Shown here piece after piece: positions 8,188 to 16,809 of a stretch of DNA of 64,000 bases. Origin of the DNA: JAABVD01 sp965204545. GTDB taxonomy: Bacteria > Verrucomicrobiota > Verrucomicrobiia > Opitutales > UBA2995. The notes under the pieces were generated by a model. That model was not told where the DNA came from, did no database searches, and saw only the letters and a list, made by a program, of their open reading frames with translations. Position numbers and translations under genes: made by a program. How positions within the stretch are numbered: position 1 is the first letter of the stretch; each line of letters begins with the position of its first letter. Location: the NCBI GenBank assembly GCA_965204545.1, contig CBDBFA010000003.1, positions 868,001-932,000 of the forward strand, written 5' to 3'.

Positions 8188-9207
8188 TCAGAGGAAGGCT
8201 GCCACCTTTTTCAGAAGATCCACGCAACGATTGGAATACCCCCATTCGTTGTCATACCAGGACACCAGCTTGAAGAAGGTATCGGACAACCCAATACCAG
8301 AGCCGGCATCGAAAATGGAGGAAGCCGGACAGTTTATGAAATCGGAGGAAACCACCTGATCCTCCGTGTATTCCAGTATGCCATTCAAAGGACCATCCGC
8401 CGCCGCCTTGATCGTTTCACAAATTTCCTCGTAGGAAGTCGGATTCTCCGTTTTCACCGTCAAATCGACCACGGAAACGGTGGGTGTGGGGACACGGAAG
8501 GCCATACCGGTGAGCTTTCCCTGCACTTCCGGAATCACCAAGCCAACTGCTTTGGCCGCTCCGGTTGAGGACGGAATGATATTCAGGGCCGCGGTGCGCC
8601 CGCCCTTCATATCTTTGGGCGATGGGCCATCCACCGTTTTTTGCGTAGCAGTGTAGCTGTGAACAGTGGTCATCAGGCCCTCCACGATGCCAAAATTTTC
8701 CAGAACCACCTTGGTCAGTGGAGCCAGACAATTGGTCGTGCAGGAAGCATTGGAAATGAGGTGGTCATCCGCCGTCAGGGTTTCGTCGTTTACACCCATG
8801 ACCACGGTTTTCACCGCTCCTTTTCCCGGGGCTGAAATGATGACCTTCCTGGCTCCGGCTTGCAGGTGACCTCGGGCCTTTTCGTCCTGCACGAACAAAC
8901 CGGTGGACTCGATGACCACGTCCACTCCCAAATTCTTCCAAGGGAGAGCGGCAGGACCTTCCCTCACGGAAAGAACCTGGATGGGATTACCGTTGACCAC
9001 GAGGTTGTCTCCATCGGTTTCCACCGTTCCTTTGAACCGACCCTGTACCGAGTCGTATTTCAGAAGGTAAGCCAGGTTTTCGGCCGGCACCAGGTCGTTG
9101 ATGGCAACGACCTCGAAGTCCTTGCCCAAAAGGCCCTGATCAACCAAGGCTCTGAATACCAGTCGACCTATTCGGCCAAAGCCATTAATTCCGATTTTTA
9201 CTGCCAT
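8188..9207 (-). CDS. gap: Glyceraldehyde-3-phosphate dehydrogenase
   Basis: This 339-residue NAD(P)-dependent enzyme oxidises glyceraldehyde-3-phosphate to 1,3-bisphosphoglycerate. The N-terminal Rossmann motif INGFGRIGRLVFRAL, the catalytic ISNASCTTNCLAPL (C156), the following HSYTATQ segment and the C-terminal SWYDNEWGYSNR are all present. It is the first gene of the gap-pgk-tpiA operon on the minus strand. Upstream, 9208-9562 contains a family A palindrome, so the operon promoter must lie between that element and the start (about 130 bp) or inside the element. Confidence 0.97.
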   Translation of the reverse strand: MAVKIGINGFGRIGRLVFRALVDQGLLGKDFEVVAINDLVPAENLAYLLKYDSVQGRFKGTVETDGDNLVVNGNPIQVLSVREGPAALPWKNLGVDVVIESTGLFVQDEKARGHLQAGARKVIISAPGKGAVKTVVMGVNDETLTADDHLISNASCTTNCLAPLTKVVLENFGIVEGLMTTVHSYTATQKTVDGPSPKDMKGGRTAALNIIPSSTGAAKAVGLVIPEVQGKLTGMAFRVPTPTVSVVDLTVKTENPTSYEEICETIKAAADGPLNGILEYTEDQVVSSDFINCPASSIFDAGSGIGLSDTFFKLVSWYDNEWGYSNRCVDLLKKVAAFL

Positions 9208-9562
9208 GTTTTGCTACGTTTAGGGTTTGCTTAAGGGATTGCCGGTCAGCCCCCGGCGGGAGCCGCGCCAATTAAAATTTTGAGCGGATACTTGAACGTC
9301 TCCACCTTGCCATGGCAAGCGTATATCTCCTCCGTAAAAAGGGGTCAAACGCAAAATGTTAACATCGTTCTCTAGTTTCACCTGAAAGTCTGAATCGAAC
9401 CAATCAGATGTTAACATTTTGCGTTTGACCCCTTTTTACTTCGCGATAGCCCTACCAATTCGAAAGGGATAGTTTTATTGAAAATCCGTGTTCATCCGTG
9501 TAATCCGTGGTCTTTTCCTTTGTGCCTTTGTGCCTTTGTGCCTTTCCCCAATTCCCAATTCC
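9208..9562. repeat. Intergenic block between gap and the GH13 gene
   Basis: About 130 bp of apparently unique sequence upstream of gap probably holds its promoter. Family A copy 1 follows. Then come CGCGATAGCCCTACC, CCGTGTTCATCCGTGTAATC, a TTTGTGCC family D array, an AATTCCCAATTCC array and the GCGCGCTTCAGCGCGCC hairpin that closes the GH13 gene. No gene was seen. Confidence 0.7.
9336..9437. repeat. Family A palindromic element, copy 1
   Basis: The arms are AAAAAGGGGTCAAACGC + AAAATGTTAACATC and their exact reverse complement, about 31 nt each, around a 40-nt loop of the GTTCTCTAGTTTCACC type. The T-tract at each end makes it look like a terminator on both strands. It lies between the GH13 stop and gap. 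Confidence 0.9.
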
Positions 9563-12001
9563 TCATTGGCGCGCTTCAGCGCGCCTTGGCGAGATCCACA
9601 GGGCGCAACTCGCGGGCGGCATTTCCAGGTCGGCATGGAGCAGGGCCAGAGCGGAATCCAAACCATTCGAGTCAAAGCGCTCGGAATCCGCAATCTGCCT
9701 CCAGGAGCGCTCGAAATCGAAGCCCGACAAGTCAAACCGGACCGGATGAGCCGCCGGATTGACCACGAAAAATAATTGGACGGGACCCTGCCCTTCCACG
9801 GCATTGAAGAGACAGGCCAAGCCATTGCCTGATTGAGGGGCGAAAAACAGGAAAAAATCCTCTTCGGGCATTGTGGCGAGACGCAGGCATGAGGCCATCT
9901 CCGACTTCCTGAAGGCGATCCAATGTCGAAAATATTCATGAGTTCCGGAAAAATCCTGCTGACGCTGATAGTCCAATGCATTGATTTCGCCACGCCGATA
10001 GGTATTGGCTTGGCCCCGTTTGGTGCGAAGAAAATCCTGGCCTTGCGCCAGCATGGGTGTGCCCAGAGACATCATCAAAAGGCTGACCATCAAATGGGTT
10101 CTCCGTCGGTCCAAGTGGGTGGGAGCCTGCGCGTTATGGTTGGCATTTTCAGTGATGTCATCCAGCCAAGTCCTGTCATCATGAGATCCGGTGTAGTTGA
10201 TCGACTGGAATGGGGCGCCCCCGGAAGTGTGAGATCCCTTCAAAAAATGCTGCATCGTGATGGCATCGCCCTCCTCGGTCAGGTAGGACTTCAGAAATTC
10301 CCTATAGCCGTCATTCCACCAAAGATAACCGGTAGTCTTGAGCCCCGATCGGAGGTGAGCGCGGAAACTCCAAGGCTCGGCGATGAGAATTACCTCGGGG
10401 AAATCCTCCCTCAACCGGGTTTCGATTTCCCGGAGGGTGTCCACCCCAATGAGTTCGGCCAGATCGAGCCGGAATCCGTCCACTCCGTAAAACTCCAACA
10501 TGTGCAACAAGCTGTCCAGAATCAACCGTTTGACCATGGGAGCATGGCAACGAAGGTCGTTCCCGCAGCCGCTCCAATTGCTCAGCGTTCCATCGGCTTT
10601 CAGCTCAAAGTAATACAGTTGATCGATGTAGGCCAGGTGAGCCGGATTTCCCACATGATTGTAAACCACGTCCAATATCACCGCCAAGCCCGCTTCATGA
10701 AAAGCATCCACCAGATCCCTGAACTCATCCACTTGGCTGGCGTGGAGCGGGTCTCGGGCATATCCGCTCTCCGGAGCAAAATAATTTACCGGCATGTAAC
10801 CCCAATGGTATTCATCTCTGGAGAGGGCATCGTTTTCATGGATGGGCTGCAATTCCACCGCATTCACCCCCCAACCCCTCAGGTAACAATGGGGAGACTT
10901 GAGCCAGGCGGTCAATCCGGTGTAACCCAGGCGCTCCTGTTGGGACAACCTGACCGGAGCATTGGCCAGGAGGTCCCTGAGGTGAACCTCACCTATTACC
11001 AGATCCTCCGGATTGGGAACTTTGAAAGTGCGGGGTCTCCCGTAACGACGCCGATCCACCACAATGGCCGGACCCCACCGGCCCACCGTGGCAAGAGCGT
11101 AGGGATCGAGAATATTGAAATTGGGGTCGAAATGGGAAAACGGCCCCTGTCTGGGTCCATCCACGCGATACCAGTAATATTTTCCGACCAGGTTCTCCTC
11201 GAGAACCGTTTCCCACATTCCATCCGATAGCCGAAGAAGGGAATGGTAACCGGCATCATGCCAGGAGTGGGGATGATCCAACACCACCAGGGTGACACTT
11301 GTGGCACGGGGGGCAAATAGGCGAAACAGGGTGGTATCACCTCGTGGGAAAACCCCGGGTTTCAGTCCCGGATCCAGCTCGAGAAAAAACCTTCCCGGCC
11401 GAATGGGAATGGAATTTTCCTGGTCCGGGCCGTGCAGCTTTAAAAAATAGTCACGGGACAGGTCCAACCCCTCTTCCGTTGTCAAATCGAACATGTGGCG
11501 CCCCGTGCGATGGGGATCGATGTAGTAGTTCTCGTTACCGCTGGAATCACAATAAGTATTGGTGGCCTCATTCGGCAGGGAAAACCAGCGTCTCTCCCGT
11601 GAAACGAATTTGAACCCCGTTCCTTGGGGCAGATCGATTTCCTCCAACGGCAAAGACAACCGAAGCCCTTCCCCACCCTCGACTTCAGCACGTTCCATCC
11701 GCCATTTTTCCTTCCCTATTGCCTGACCCCACCCGTTGAATTGGCCCGCCACGTAGACCGGTTCATCCAAGTCCAACTGGTTCTGGGCCAGAACCCGCCC
11801 ACTGCAGTAGAAATGCAAGCCCTCGTCGTCCAGATAATAGGCGCTGGTGCGGGCGAACGCTTCCAAGTTGGCCCGCGCCACTTCCGCAATGGGCCCGCCC
11901 GGTTCCAAATGGAACTCGGGAAGATCCGTCCCCTCCCAATCAGAGGATAATTCGGCCTGGATCCGAACGGGAGTCTGAAGGACGGCGTTCAATAAGGTCA
12001 T
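9563..12001 (-). CDS. GH13 alpha-glucan hydrolase, pullulanase/debranching type
   Basis: This 812-residue glycoside hydrolase family 13 enzyme probably cleaves alpha-1,6 branches of glycogen or pullulan-like glucans. An N-terminal carbohydrate-binding-like part (VYVAGQFNGWG near residue 85) is followed by a CBM48-like domain (TTLFRLFAPRATSVTLVVLD). The (beta/alpha)8 barrel then shows region I DVVYNH, region II GFRLDLAELIG with the nucleophile Asp, region III LIAEPW with the acid Glu, and region IV NYTGSHDD. The YHWGYMPVNYF segment resembles the YNWGY motif of pullulanases. No signal peptide is seen, so cytoplasmic glycogen turnover is likely. A family A element begins only 16 bp before the start codon. 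The last residues (PRRAEARQ) and the stop are repeat-derived. Confidence 0.85.
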   Translation of the reverse strand: MTLLNAVLQTPVRIQAELSSDWEGTDLPEFHLEPGGPIAEVARANLEAFARTSAYYLDDEGLHFYCSGRVLAQNQLDLDEPVYVAGQFNGWGQAIGKEKWRMERAEVEGGEGLRLSLPLEEIDLPQGTGFKFVSRERRWFSLPNEATNTYCDSSGNENYYIDPHRTGRHMFDLTTEEGLDLSRDYFLKLHGPDQENSIPIRPGRFFLELDPGLKPGVFPRGDTTLFRLFAPRATSVTLVVLDHPHSWHDAGYHSLLRLSDGMWETVLEENLVGKYYWYRVDGPRQGPFSHFDPNFNILDPYALATVGRWGPAIVVDRRRYGRPRTFKVPNPEDLVIGEVHLRDLLANAPVRLSQQERLGYTGLTAWLKSPHCYLRGWGVNAVELQPIHENDALSRDEYHWGYMPVNYFAPESGYARDPLHASQVDEFRDLVDAFHEAGLAVILDVVYNHVGNPAHLAYIDQLYYFELKADGTLSNWSGCGNDLRCHAPMVKRLILDSLLHMLEFYGVDGFRLDLAELIGVDTLREIETRLREDFPEVILIAEPWSFRAHLRSGLKTTGYLWWNDGYREFLKSYLTEEGDAITMQHFLKGSHTSGGAPFQSINYTGSHDDRTWLDDITENANHNAQAPTHLDRRRTHLMVSLLMMSLGTPMLAQGQDFLRTKRGQANTYRRGEINALDYQRQQDFSGTHEYFRHWIAFRKSEMASCLRLATMPEEDFFLFFAPQSGNGLACLFNAVEGQGPVQLFFVVNPAAHPVRFDLSGFDFERSWRQIADSERFDSNGLDSALALLHADLEMPPASCALWISPRRAEARQ

Positions 12002-12017
12002 GGATGGGAGGAAACAG

Positions 12018-12119
12018 AAAAAGGGGTCAAACGCAAAATGTTAACATCAACCTTTAATTTCAACTGAATGGCTGAACCGGACCAATCAGATGTTAACATT
12101 TTGCGTTTGACCCCTTTTT
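12018..12119. repeat. Family A palindromic element, copy 2
   Basis: Perfect AAAAAGGGGTCAAACGC arms with a subtype-2 loop (AACCTTTAATTTCAACTG). The near arm ends 16 bp from the GH13 start codon, so the element occupies its 5' untranslated region. Confidence 0.9.
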
Positions 12120-12293
12120 CCATCCCGCAGAGGACACAGATAGCATAGAGAGAGGAGGAGGAATTAGGAATGATAAGAGATGCTGAGTTGCTGAGATTTC
12201 TCAGAATCCCGATCATGATCGAAAAATCCTGAGGGATTAACCACAAAAGACACAAAGAGAAAAAAGGATCAACCACGGATTACCGGATGTGAG
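12120..12293. repeat. Spacer between two family A copies
   Basis: Contains CAGAGGACACAGATAGC, AGGAATTAGGAATG, GATGCTGAGTTGCTGAG, GATCATGATCGA, TTAACCACAAAAGACAC and AACCACGGATTACCGG, each a fragment of a repeat family seen elsewhere in the window. The divergent promoters of the GH13 gene and the lipoprotein gene, if present, would have to lie here or inside the elements. Confidence 0.6.
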
Positions 12294-12395
12294 AAAAAGG
12301 GGTCAAACGCAAAATGTTAACATCAACCTTTAATTTCACCTGAATGGCTGAACCGAACCAGTCGGATGTTAACATTTTGCGTTTGACCCCTTTTT
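12294..12395. repeat. Family A palindromic element, copy 3
   Basis: Same subtype-2 loop as copy 2, with CAGTCGGATG at the loop-arm junction instead of CAATCAGATG. The right arm is read as codons of the lipoprotein gene (DVNILRLTPF), which appears to start inside the loop at 12344. Confidence 0.9.
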
Positions 12396-14038
12396 CCATC
12401 CTTTCGTTGTTTTGCATTCTTCTCAATGCGGGATGCGGGGGTCCGTTCCAACAGGGGGTGATCTACCACCCAAAAAAACCACTCGCCTATAAGCAAGATC
12501 AGTTCGGAAACCACATTCCGGATTATTCCACTGCGGGTTACCGGGCGGGAGGAGTTCCCCTTCCTCGGATTCCAGTAAAAGTCATCCTCCATCCCTTGCA
12601 GGGAAGCGCAGATGACACCGAACGAATTCAGGCCGCCATCGATCGGGTTTCCAACCTGGCCCCGGACCACAGGGGTTTTCGAGGCGCCATTCTCCTGCAA
12701 GCCGGTCGATACCGGGTGGGTGGCCGCTTGTTCCTGAGAAAGAGCGGCGTCGTTCTGCGGGGAAGCGGCCAATACAGCGGAGGAAGCGAATTATGGACCG
12801 GGGAGACCCGCAAACAGTCCCTGGTTCTACTTTCCGGCCAGGATGCTCCCCAAGACGTTTACAATGCCGAGGGACGCCGCGCTGGCTTCCTCTACCGCAA
12901 TTCCTCCGAGCGGACCTGGGAGGTGGTCGACCTCTACGCTCCTTCCGGCCGGAACTACGTTCAAGTCGCTCCCGTGGGAGGACTGGCCGTGGGAGAAACG
13001 GTAGTGCTGGAGCAGCGCATGAACCGGGAGTGGGTCCGCCTTTTGGGCATGGATGACTTTCCGGCACGGCCCGATAAAAGACCGGTTCCACAGTGGAATT
13101 CGGCCGACTTTGTTTTTCACTTCGAAAGGAAGATCATAGAGATCGCGGGCGGAAGGGTCTATTTCGAATCCCCGCTGGTGAATCCAATATTCGCCCAATT
13201 TGGTTCCACTCGGTTGTTCAAACCAATACTACCCAACCGGATCACCAACTGCGGGGTGGAAAACCTCCGCCTGGTGGCCTCTTCCGGAACCTTGGAGGGG
13301 GAAGCCCCCGAATCCCCTTCCCGAAACGGGGTGACGGTAATGCGCGCGAAAGATTGTTGGGTCAAAGGGGTGACCAGCCTGCATTTCGCCAACACTTGCG
13401 TGGAATTGGGCCGGGAAGCCCTGCACATCACCGTGGAAGATTGCGCCTTCCTGGATCCGGTGGCCCGGAATGGCTACGGCCGGCGGCACGGATTCATATC
13501 CGCGGGACAGCAACTACTGTTTCAGCGATGCTTCACGCGCGGCGCTCAATACCCGTTTTTTGTGCCGGGTAAAACCGGCGGGCCCAACGTATTTCTCGAT
13601 TGCTACGCGGAAGGTTCCCAATCCGTCATCGGACCTTGGCGGCACTGGGCCATGGGAACCCTTTGGGACAACACCCATGGGTGGCGGCTCATGATCCGCA
13701 ACCGTGGCTACGAGGGCATGGGCTGGGGATGGAGCGGAATCAATCACCTTTTCTGGAATTGCCATGCCGCCGACACGGTATCCGTGCAAAGTCCCGTGAA
13801 TGGTTGGAACTGGGCCATCGGCTGCCGAGGCAAACGAATCGGCGCCCCTTTTCAAGGCCTGGTGGCCCACTACAGCCACCACGGCGAGCGAGCCAAACCG
13901 CGCAGCCTCTACATGCGCCAACTGGAGGATCGACTCCATCCCGAGGCCGGAAAGGCCGTCTTCACCGAAAACCAACGCCAGGGAACAGTGCTGTATTACC
14001 TCCAGGATAACCTGGGAGAGCCACAAATGCGGCCGTAA
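12344..14038 (+). CDS. Putative lipoprotein with right-handed beta-helix (pectate-lyase-like) fold
   Basis: Roughly 560 residues. A signal sequence ending FSILSLFCILLNAGC (Cys31) looks like a lipoprotein signal, although the lipobox has Asn at -3. The mature part starts with a Pectate_lyase_3-like opening: DDTERIQAAIDRV, then GAILLQAGRYRVGGRL and GVVLRGSG. A run of short beta-helix rungs with CWVKGVTSL, ITVEDCAFLDP and LLFQRCFTRGA follows. The substrate is unknown; export to the periplasm or outer membrane is inferred. The only ATG available in frame is at 12344 inside family A copy 3, so the element supplies the start and n-region, unless a TTG (12377, 12383 or 12407) is used. The TAA stop is the GTAAAAA edge of copy 4. 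Confidence 0.7.
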   Translation: MAEPNQSDVNILRLTPFSILSLFCILLNAGCGGPFQQGVIYHPKKPLAYKQDQFGNHIPDYSTAGYRAGGVPLPRIPVKVILHPLQGSADDTERIQAAIDRVSNLAPDHRGFRGAILLQAGRYRVGGRLFLRKSGVVLRGSGQYSGGSELWTGETRKQSLVLLSGQDAPQDVYNAEGRRAGFLYRNSSERTWEVVDLYAPSGRNYVQVAPVGGLAVGETVVLEQRMNREWVRLLGMDDFPARPDKRPVPQWNSADFVFHFERKIIEIAGGRVYFESPLVNPIFAQFGSTRLFKPILPNRITNCGVENLRLVASSGTLEGEAPESPSRNGVTVMRAKDCWVKGVTSLHFANTCVELGREALHITVEDCAFLDPVARNGYGRRHGFISAGQQLLFQRCFTRGAQYPFFVPGKTGGPNVFLDCYAEGSQSVIGPWRHWAMGTLWDNTHGWRLMIRNRGYEGMGWGWSGINHLFWNCHAADTVSVQSPVNGWNWAIGCRGKRIGAPFQGLVAHYSHHGERAKPRSLYMRQLEDRLHPEAGKAVFTENQRQGTVLYYLQDNLGEPQMRP

Positions 14039-14138
14039 AAAGGGGTCAAACGCAAAATGTTAACATCGTTCTCTAGTTTCACCTGAAAGTCTGAATCGAA
14101 CCAATCAGATGTTAACATTTTGCGTTTGACCCCTTTTT
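14037..14138. repeat. Family A palindromic element, copy 4
   Basis: Full 102-bp copy, subtype-1 loop. Its left edge overlaps the TAA stop of the lipoprotein gene, and its right edge is 24 bp before the mnmA start, so it fills the whole intergenic gap. Confidence 0.9.
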
Positions 14139-14162
14139 ACTTTCGCACCTTTCTCCAAATCG

Positions 14163-15239
14163 ATGAAAAAAATCCTGGTTGCCATGTCGGGTGGAGTGGA
14201 CAGCAGCGTGGCCGCATACCTGTTGCAAAAGCAGGGGCACCAGGTGGAGGGCTGCTACATGAAGATCTGGCTCCGTGAATCGGATCCATTTGGAGAGTGT
14301 CCCTGGCAACGGGACATCGATGACGCGCGCGCGGTGGCCGATCAATTGGGCATACCATTTCGCATCGTCAATCTGATCGAGGCTTACCGGGAGCGCGTGG
14401 TCGACGACATGATCAGGGGTTATGGATCGGGCATCACCCCCAATCCCGATGTCATGTGCAACCGCGAGGTCAAATTCGGAGCCTTTCTCGAATACGCCCG
14501 CAAGGCCGGTTTTGAAGCGGTGGGAACCGGGCATTACGTCACTTCCAGGATAAACCGCGATGGCGCCACCGAATTGTGGGAGGGTCACGATAAAAACAAG
14601 GACCAGTCCTACTTTCTCGCCCTGCTCAATCAGGATCAGGCCTCCGCCGGAGTCTTTCCCGTGGGCGGTTATGAAAAGCCCCAATTGAGGGAGATTGCCC
14701 GCAAAGCCGGGCTGGTCAATGCGGACAAGAAAGACAGCCAGGGCCTTTGTTTCATCGGCAAGATAAAATTGGGTGAATTCCTGCAGGAGTATATCCCCGA
14801 CCGGCCGGGTCCCATCGTAAATATCGAAGGACAGGAATTGGGACGGCACAAGGGCCTGCACCGTTTCACCCTGGGACAACGCAAGGGACTGGGCATCCCC
14901 TCGAATACAGACCACAAATTCTACGTCGTGGTGGCCAAGGACCTGGCCAAAAACGAGTTGGTGGTAGCGTTTGAAAGCCCGGATGCGCCCTACCTCCATA
15001 CCCGGGAAGTGGTGGTCGGAAACCTTTCCTGGATCAATCATCCACTGGAGGAAACTTGTTCCATTTTGGCCAAGCCGCGCTACCGGGATCCATCCCGGAA
15101 GATCCGGTTCATCCCGGAAAACGGCAGAGCACGGGTCTTGTTTGAAAACCCTCAACGCGCCCTGACCCCAGGCCAGATCATCGCCTTTTACGACGGGGAA
15201 CGCCTCCTTGGCGGAGGAATCTACCAATCCATCCTGTAG
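14163..15239 (+). CDS. mnmA: tRNA-specific 2-thiouridylase MnmA
   Basis: This 358-residue enzyme thiolates U34 of Lys, Glu and Gln tRNAs using ATP and a persulfide donor. The PP-loop SGGVDSS is at residues 9-15. The catalytic cysteine lies in NPDVMCNREVKFG (C99), and the second, persulfide-forming cysteine in KKDSQGLCFIG (C196). The C-terminal barrel with GQRKGLGI and GGGIYQSIL is complete. Length is normal. ATG 14163 is chosen because the catalytic loop follows at the usual distance. Only 24 bp separate it from a family A palindrome, so any promoter lies within the element or transcription reads through it. Confidence 0.96.
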   Translation: MKKILVAMSGGVDSSVAAYLLQKQGHQVEGCYMKIWLRESDPFGECPWQRDIDDARAVADQLGIPFRIVNLIEAYRERVVDDMIRGYGSGITPNPDVMCNREVKFGAFLEYARKAGFEAVGTGHYVTSRINRDGATELWEGHDKNKDQSYFLALLNQDQASAGVFPVGGYEKPQLREIARKAGLVNADKKDSQGLCFIGKIKLGEFLQEYIPDRPGPIVNIEGQELGRHKGLHRFTLGQRKGLGIPSNTDHKFYVVVAKDLAKNELVVAFESPDAPYLHTREVVVGNLSWINHPLEETCSILAKPRYRDPSRKIRFIPENGRARVLFENPQRALTPGQIIAFYDGERLLGGGIYQSIL

Positions 15240-15465
15240 GATAGCATTACCTCTCGCAGAGCACGCCAAGAAGGGGAAGAATTAACCACAGAGGTCACAG
15301 AGAACACAGAGAGGGCGGGCGCCCAGAGGAGAGTGAAGAGTGGAGAGAAGAAAATCGTGATCGTGATCGAAAATTCCTACCCTCTTCCTTTTTGAGTCTT
15401 TTGTGCCTTTTGTGGTTAGTCACTCCTCCCTTTCTGTGTTCTCTGTGGTTAATCCGCTTCCAAAT
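15240..15465. repeat. Repeat block between mnmA and menB
   Basis: Contains TCTCGCAGAGCACGCCAAG, AACCACAGAGGTCACAGAG, a purine tract GGAGAGTGAAGAGTGGAG, ATCGTGATCGTGATCG, TTTTGTGCCTTTTGTGG and TCTGTGTTCTCTGTGG. The ACCACAGAG unit occurs at both ends in inverted orientation. No gene was seen between these two convergent genes. Confidence 0.7.
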
Positions 15466-16293
15466 TCAAGGAAGCCAGGGGTACTTGCGGAATTCCGGTT
15501 TTCGTTTTTCCAGGAAGGCCTGTTTACCTTCCGATCCCTCTTCGTTCATGTAATACAGCAGGGTTGCGTTTCCGGCCAACTCCTGAATCCCGGCCTGTCC
15601 GTCCAGGGCGGCGTTGAAGGCCGACTTGAGGCATCGGATGGCCAAGGGACTTTTTTCCAGGATTTCCCTGGCCCATTGAATTCCTTCGGCTTCCAGGTCT
15701 TCCACCGGCACCACTTTATTGACCAGCCCCATATCCAAGGCTTCCTCGGCGCTGTATTGACGGCATAAATACCAGATTTCCCGGGCTTTTTTCTGCCCTA
15801 CGATACTGGCCAGGTAACTGGACCCCAGACCGCCGTCAAAACTTCCCACAATGGGGCCGGTTTGGCCGAATATGGCGTTGTCCGCGGCAATGGTCAGGTC
15901 GCATACCACATGCAATACCTGTCCGCCCCCTATGGCGTAACCGGCCACCAGGGCGATAACCACCTTGGGCATGGAGCGAATCAAGCGCTGTAAATCCAAC
16001 ACATTCAAGCGAGGAACCCCACCCTTGTCGATGTAACCGGCCTTGCCGCGAATTTTCTGGTCGCCGCCCGAGCAAAAGGCGTATTTGCCGTCCGTGTGCG
16101 GACCGGCCCCGGTGAGCAACACCACGCCAACCCCCTGGTCTTCCCTGGCATCGGAAAAAGCATCGTACATCTCAAAGACCGTGGTCGGGGTAAAGGCATT
16201 GCGCCGGTGTGGACGGTTGATGGTTACCTTGGCCATACCATCCATCTTTTCATAGATGATATCTTCATACTCTTTTGCGCGGCTCCAGTTCAT
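15466..16293 (-). CDS. menB: 1,4-dihydroxy-2-naphthoyl-CoA synthase
   Basis: This 275-residue crotonase-fold enzyme closes the naphthoquinone ring from O-succinylbenzoyl-CoA in menaquinone synthesis. Oxyanion and active-site segments are visible: KYAFCSGGDQKIRGKAGY, AGYAIGGGQVLHVVCDLTIA and GPIVGSFDGGLGSSYLA, the last being the MenB-specific stretch that separates it from other enoyl-CoA hydratases. The C-terminal KPEFRKYPWLP is also typical. It is the last gene of a menF-menD-(S23)-menB run on the minus strand, with repeat blocks between the genes. Confidence 0.95.
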   Translation of the reverse strand: MNWSRAKEYEDIIYEKMDGMAKVTINRPHRRNAFTPTTVFEMYDAFSDAREDQGVGVVLLTGAGPHTDGKYAFCSGGDQKIRGKAGYIDKGGVPRLNVLDLQRLIRSMPKVVIALVAGYAIGGGQVLHVVCDLTIAADNAIFGQTGPIVGSFDGGLGSSYLASIVGQKKAREIWYLCRQYSAEEALDMGLVNKVVPVEDLEAEGIQWAREILEKSPLAIRCLKSAFNAALDGQAGIQELAGNATLLYYMNEEGSEGKQAFLEKRKPEFRKYPWLP

Positions 16294-16408
16294 GACGAGG
16301 AATAGGCGCCGGAGGCGCCGATTAAGAATTAGGAATTAGGAATGGGATCTCGCCGAGGCGAGATGGCACAAAGGCACAGAGGCACAAAGGCACAAAGAGG
16401 GAGAGAGG
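16294..16408. repeat. Repeat flank 3' of the S23 gene
   Basis: Holds a GGCGCCGGAGGCGCC hairpin, AATTAGGAATTAGGAATG, the CTCGCCGAGGCGAG palindrome and a family D array GGCACAAAGGCACAGAGG. With the TTTGTGCC array at 16781-16805 on the other side, the S23 gene lies between inverted family D arrays. Confidence 0.75.
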
Positions 16409-16780
16409 TCAGGTTGAAGAGTCTTTGATGGAATAAATTAAGGCGGAAAGCATGCGGTCGATTTCAAATGTGAGGTTTTCCAATTCTGCATATTGATCTT
16501 TCTCGATGAAATCCAGATTGACTGAAATTTGCAACTGAGTTTGAAGTTCAAATATGGAGCCGGACGCTATTTGTAGGAATCGAATGTATTCTTGAGTGGA
16601 CCTTCGTCCGTAACCTTCAGCAATGTTGCTTGGAATCGAAACAGAGCAGCGGCGGATTTGTGAAGTTAAGCCGTACACTTCAGAGGCAGGATAATTGCGG
16701 GTCAGTTCATAGATAATTGTTACCAAGTCGATACCCTTTTGCCAAACGATCAAATCTCGATATGTTCTAACCCCGCTCAT
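16409..16780 (-). CDS. Four-helix-bundle protein (S23/IVP family)
   Basis: This 123-residue helical protein starts MSGVRTYRDLIVWQKGIDLV, which is the usual head of the S23 family first seen in 23S rRNA intervening sequences. The conserved core YGLTSQIRRCSVSIPSNIAEGYGRRSTQEYIRFLQIA follows (shown in the sequence, residues about 35-70). Homologues include the Avd accessory proteins of diversity-generating retroelements; function here is unknown. The frame runs upstream through an AAAGGCACAA array to 16813, but ATG 16780 fits the family start. The gene splits menD from menB and lies between inverted family D arrays, as a cassette would. Confidence 0.85.
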   Translation of the reverse strand: MSGVRTYRDLIVWQKGIDLVTIIYELTRNYPASEVYGLTSQIRRCSVSIPSNIAEGYGRRSTQEYIRFLQIASGSIFELQTQLQISVNLDFIEKDQYAELENLTFEIDRMLSALIYSIKDSST

Positions 16781-16809
16781 TTTGTGCCTTTGTGCCTTTG
16801 TGCCTTCTT
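16781..16809. repeat. Family D array, S23 leader
   Basis: TTTGTGCCTTTGTGCC on the plus strand reads as AAAGGCACAAAGGCAC towards the S23 start codon. The same array precedes the two truncated S23 heads at 25344-25394 and 26936-26973, so it seems to travel with the 5' end of the gene. Confidence 0.75.

Noticed and set aside
9336..9437. Family A as an ordinary terminator only
   Set aside because: Terminator sequences are not normally conserved over the loop as well as the stem, and copies occur upstream of starts and inside an operon. Termination may be a side effect but does not explain the conservation.
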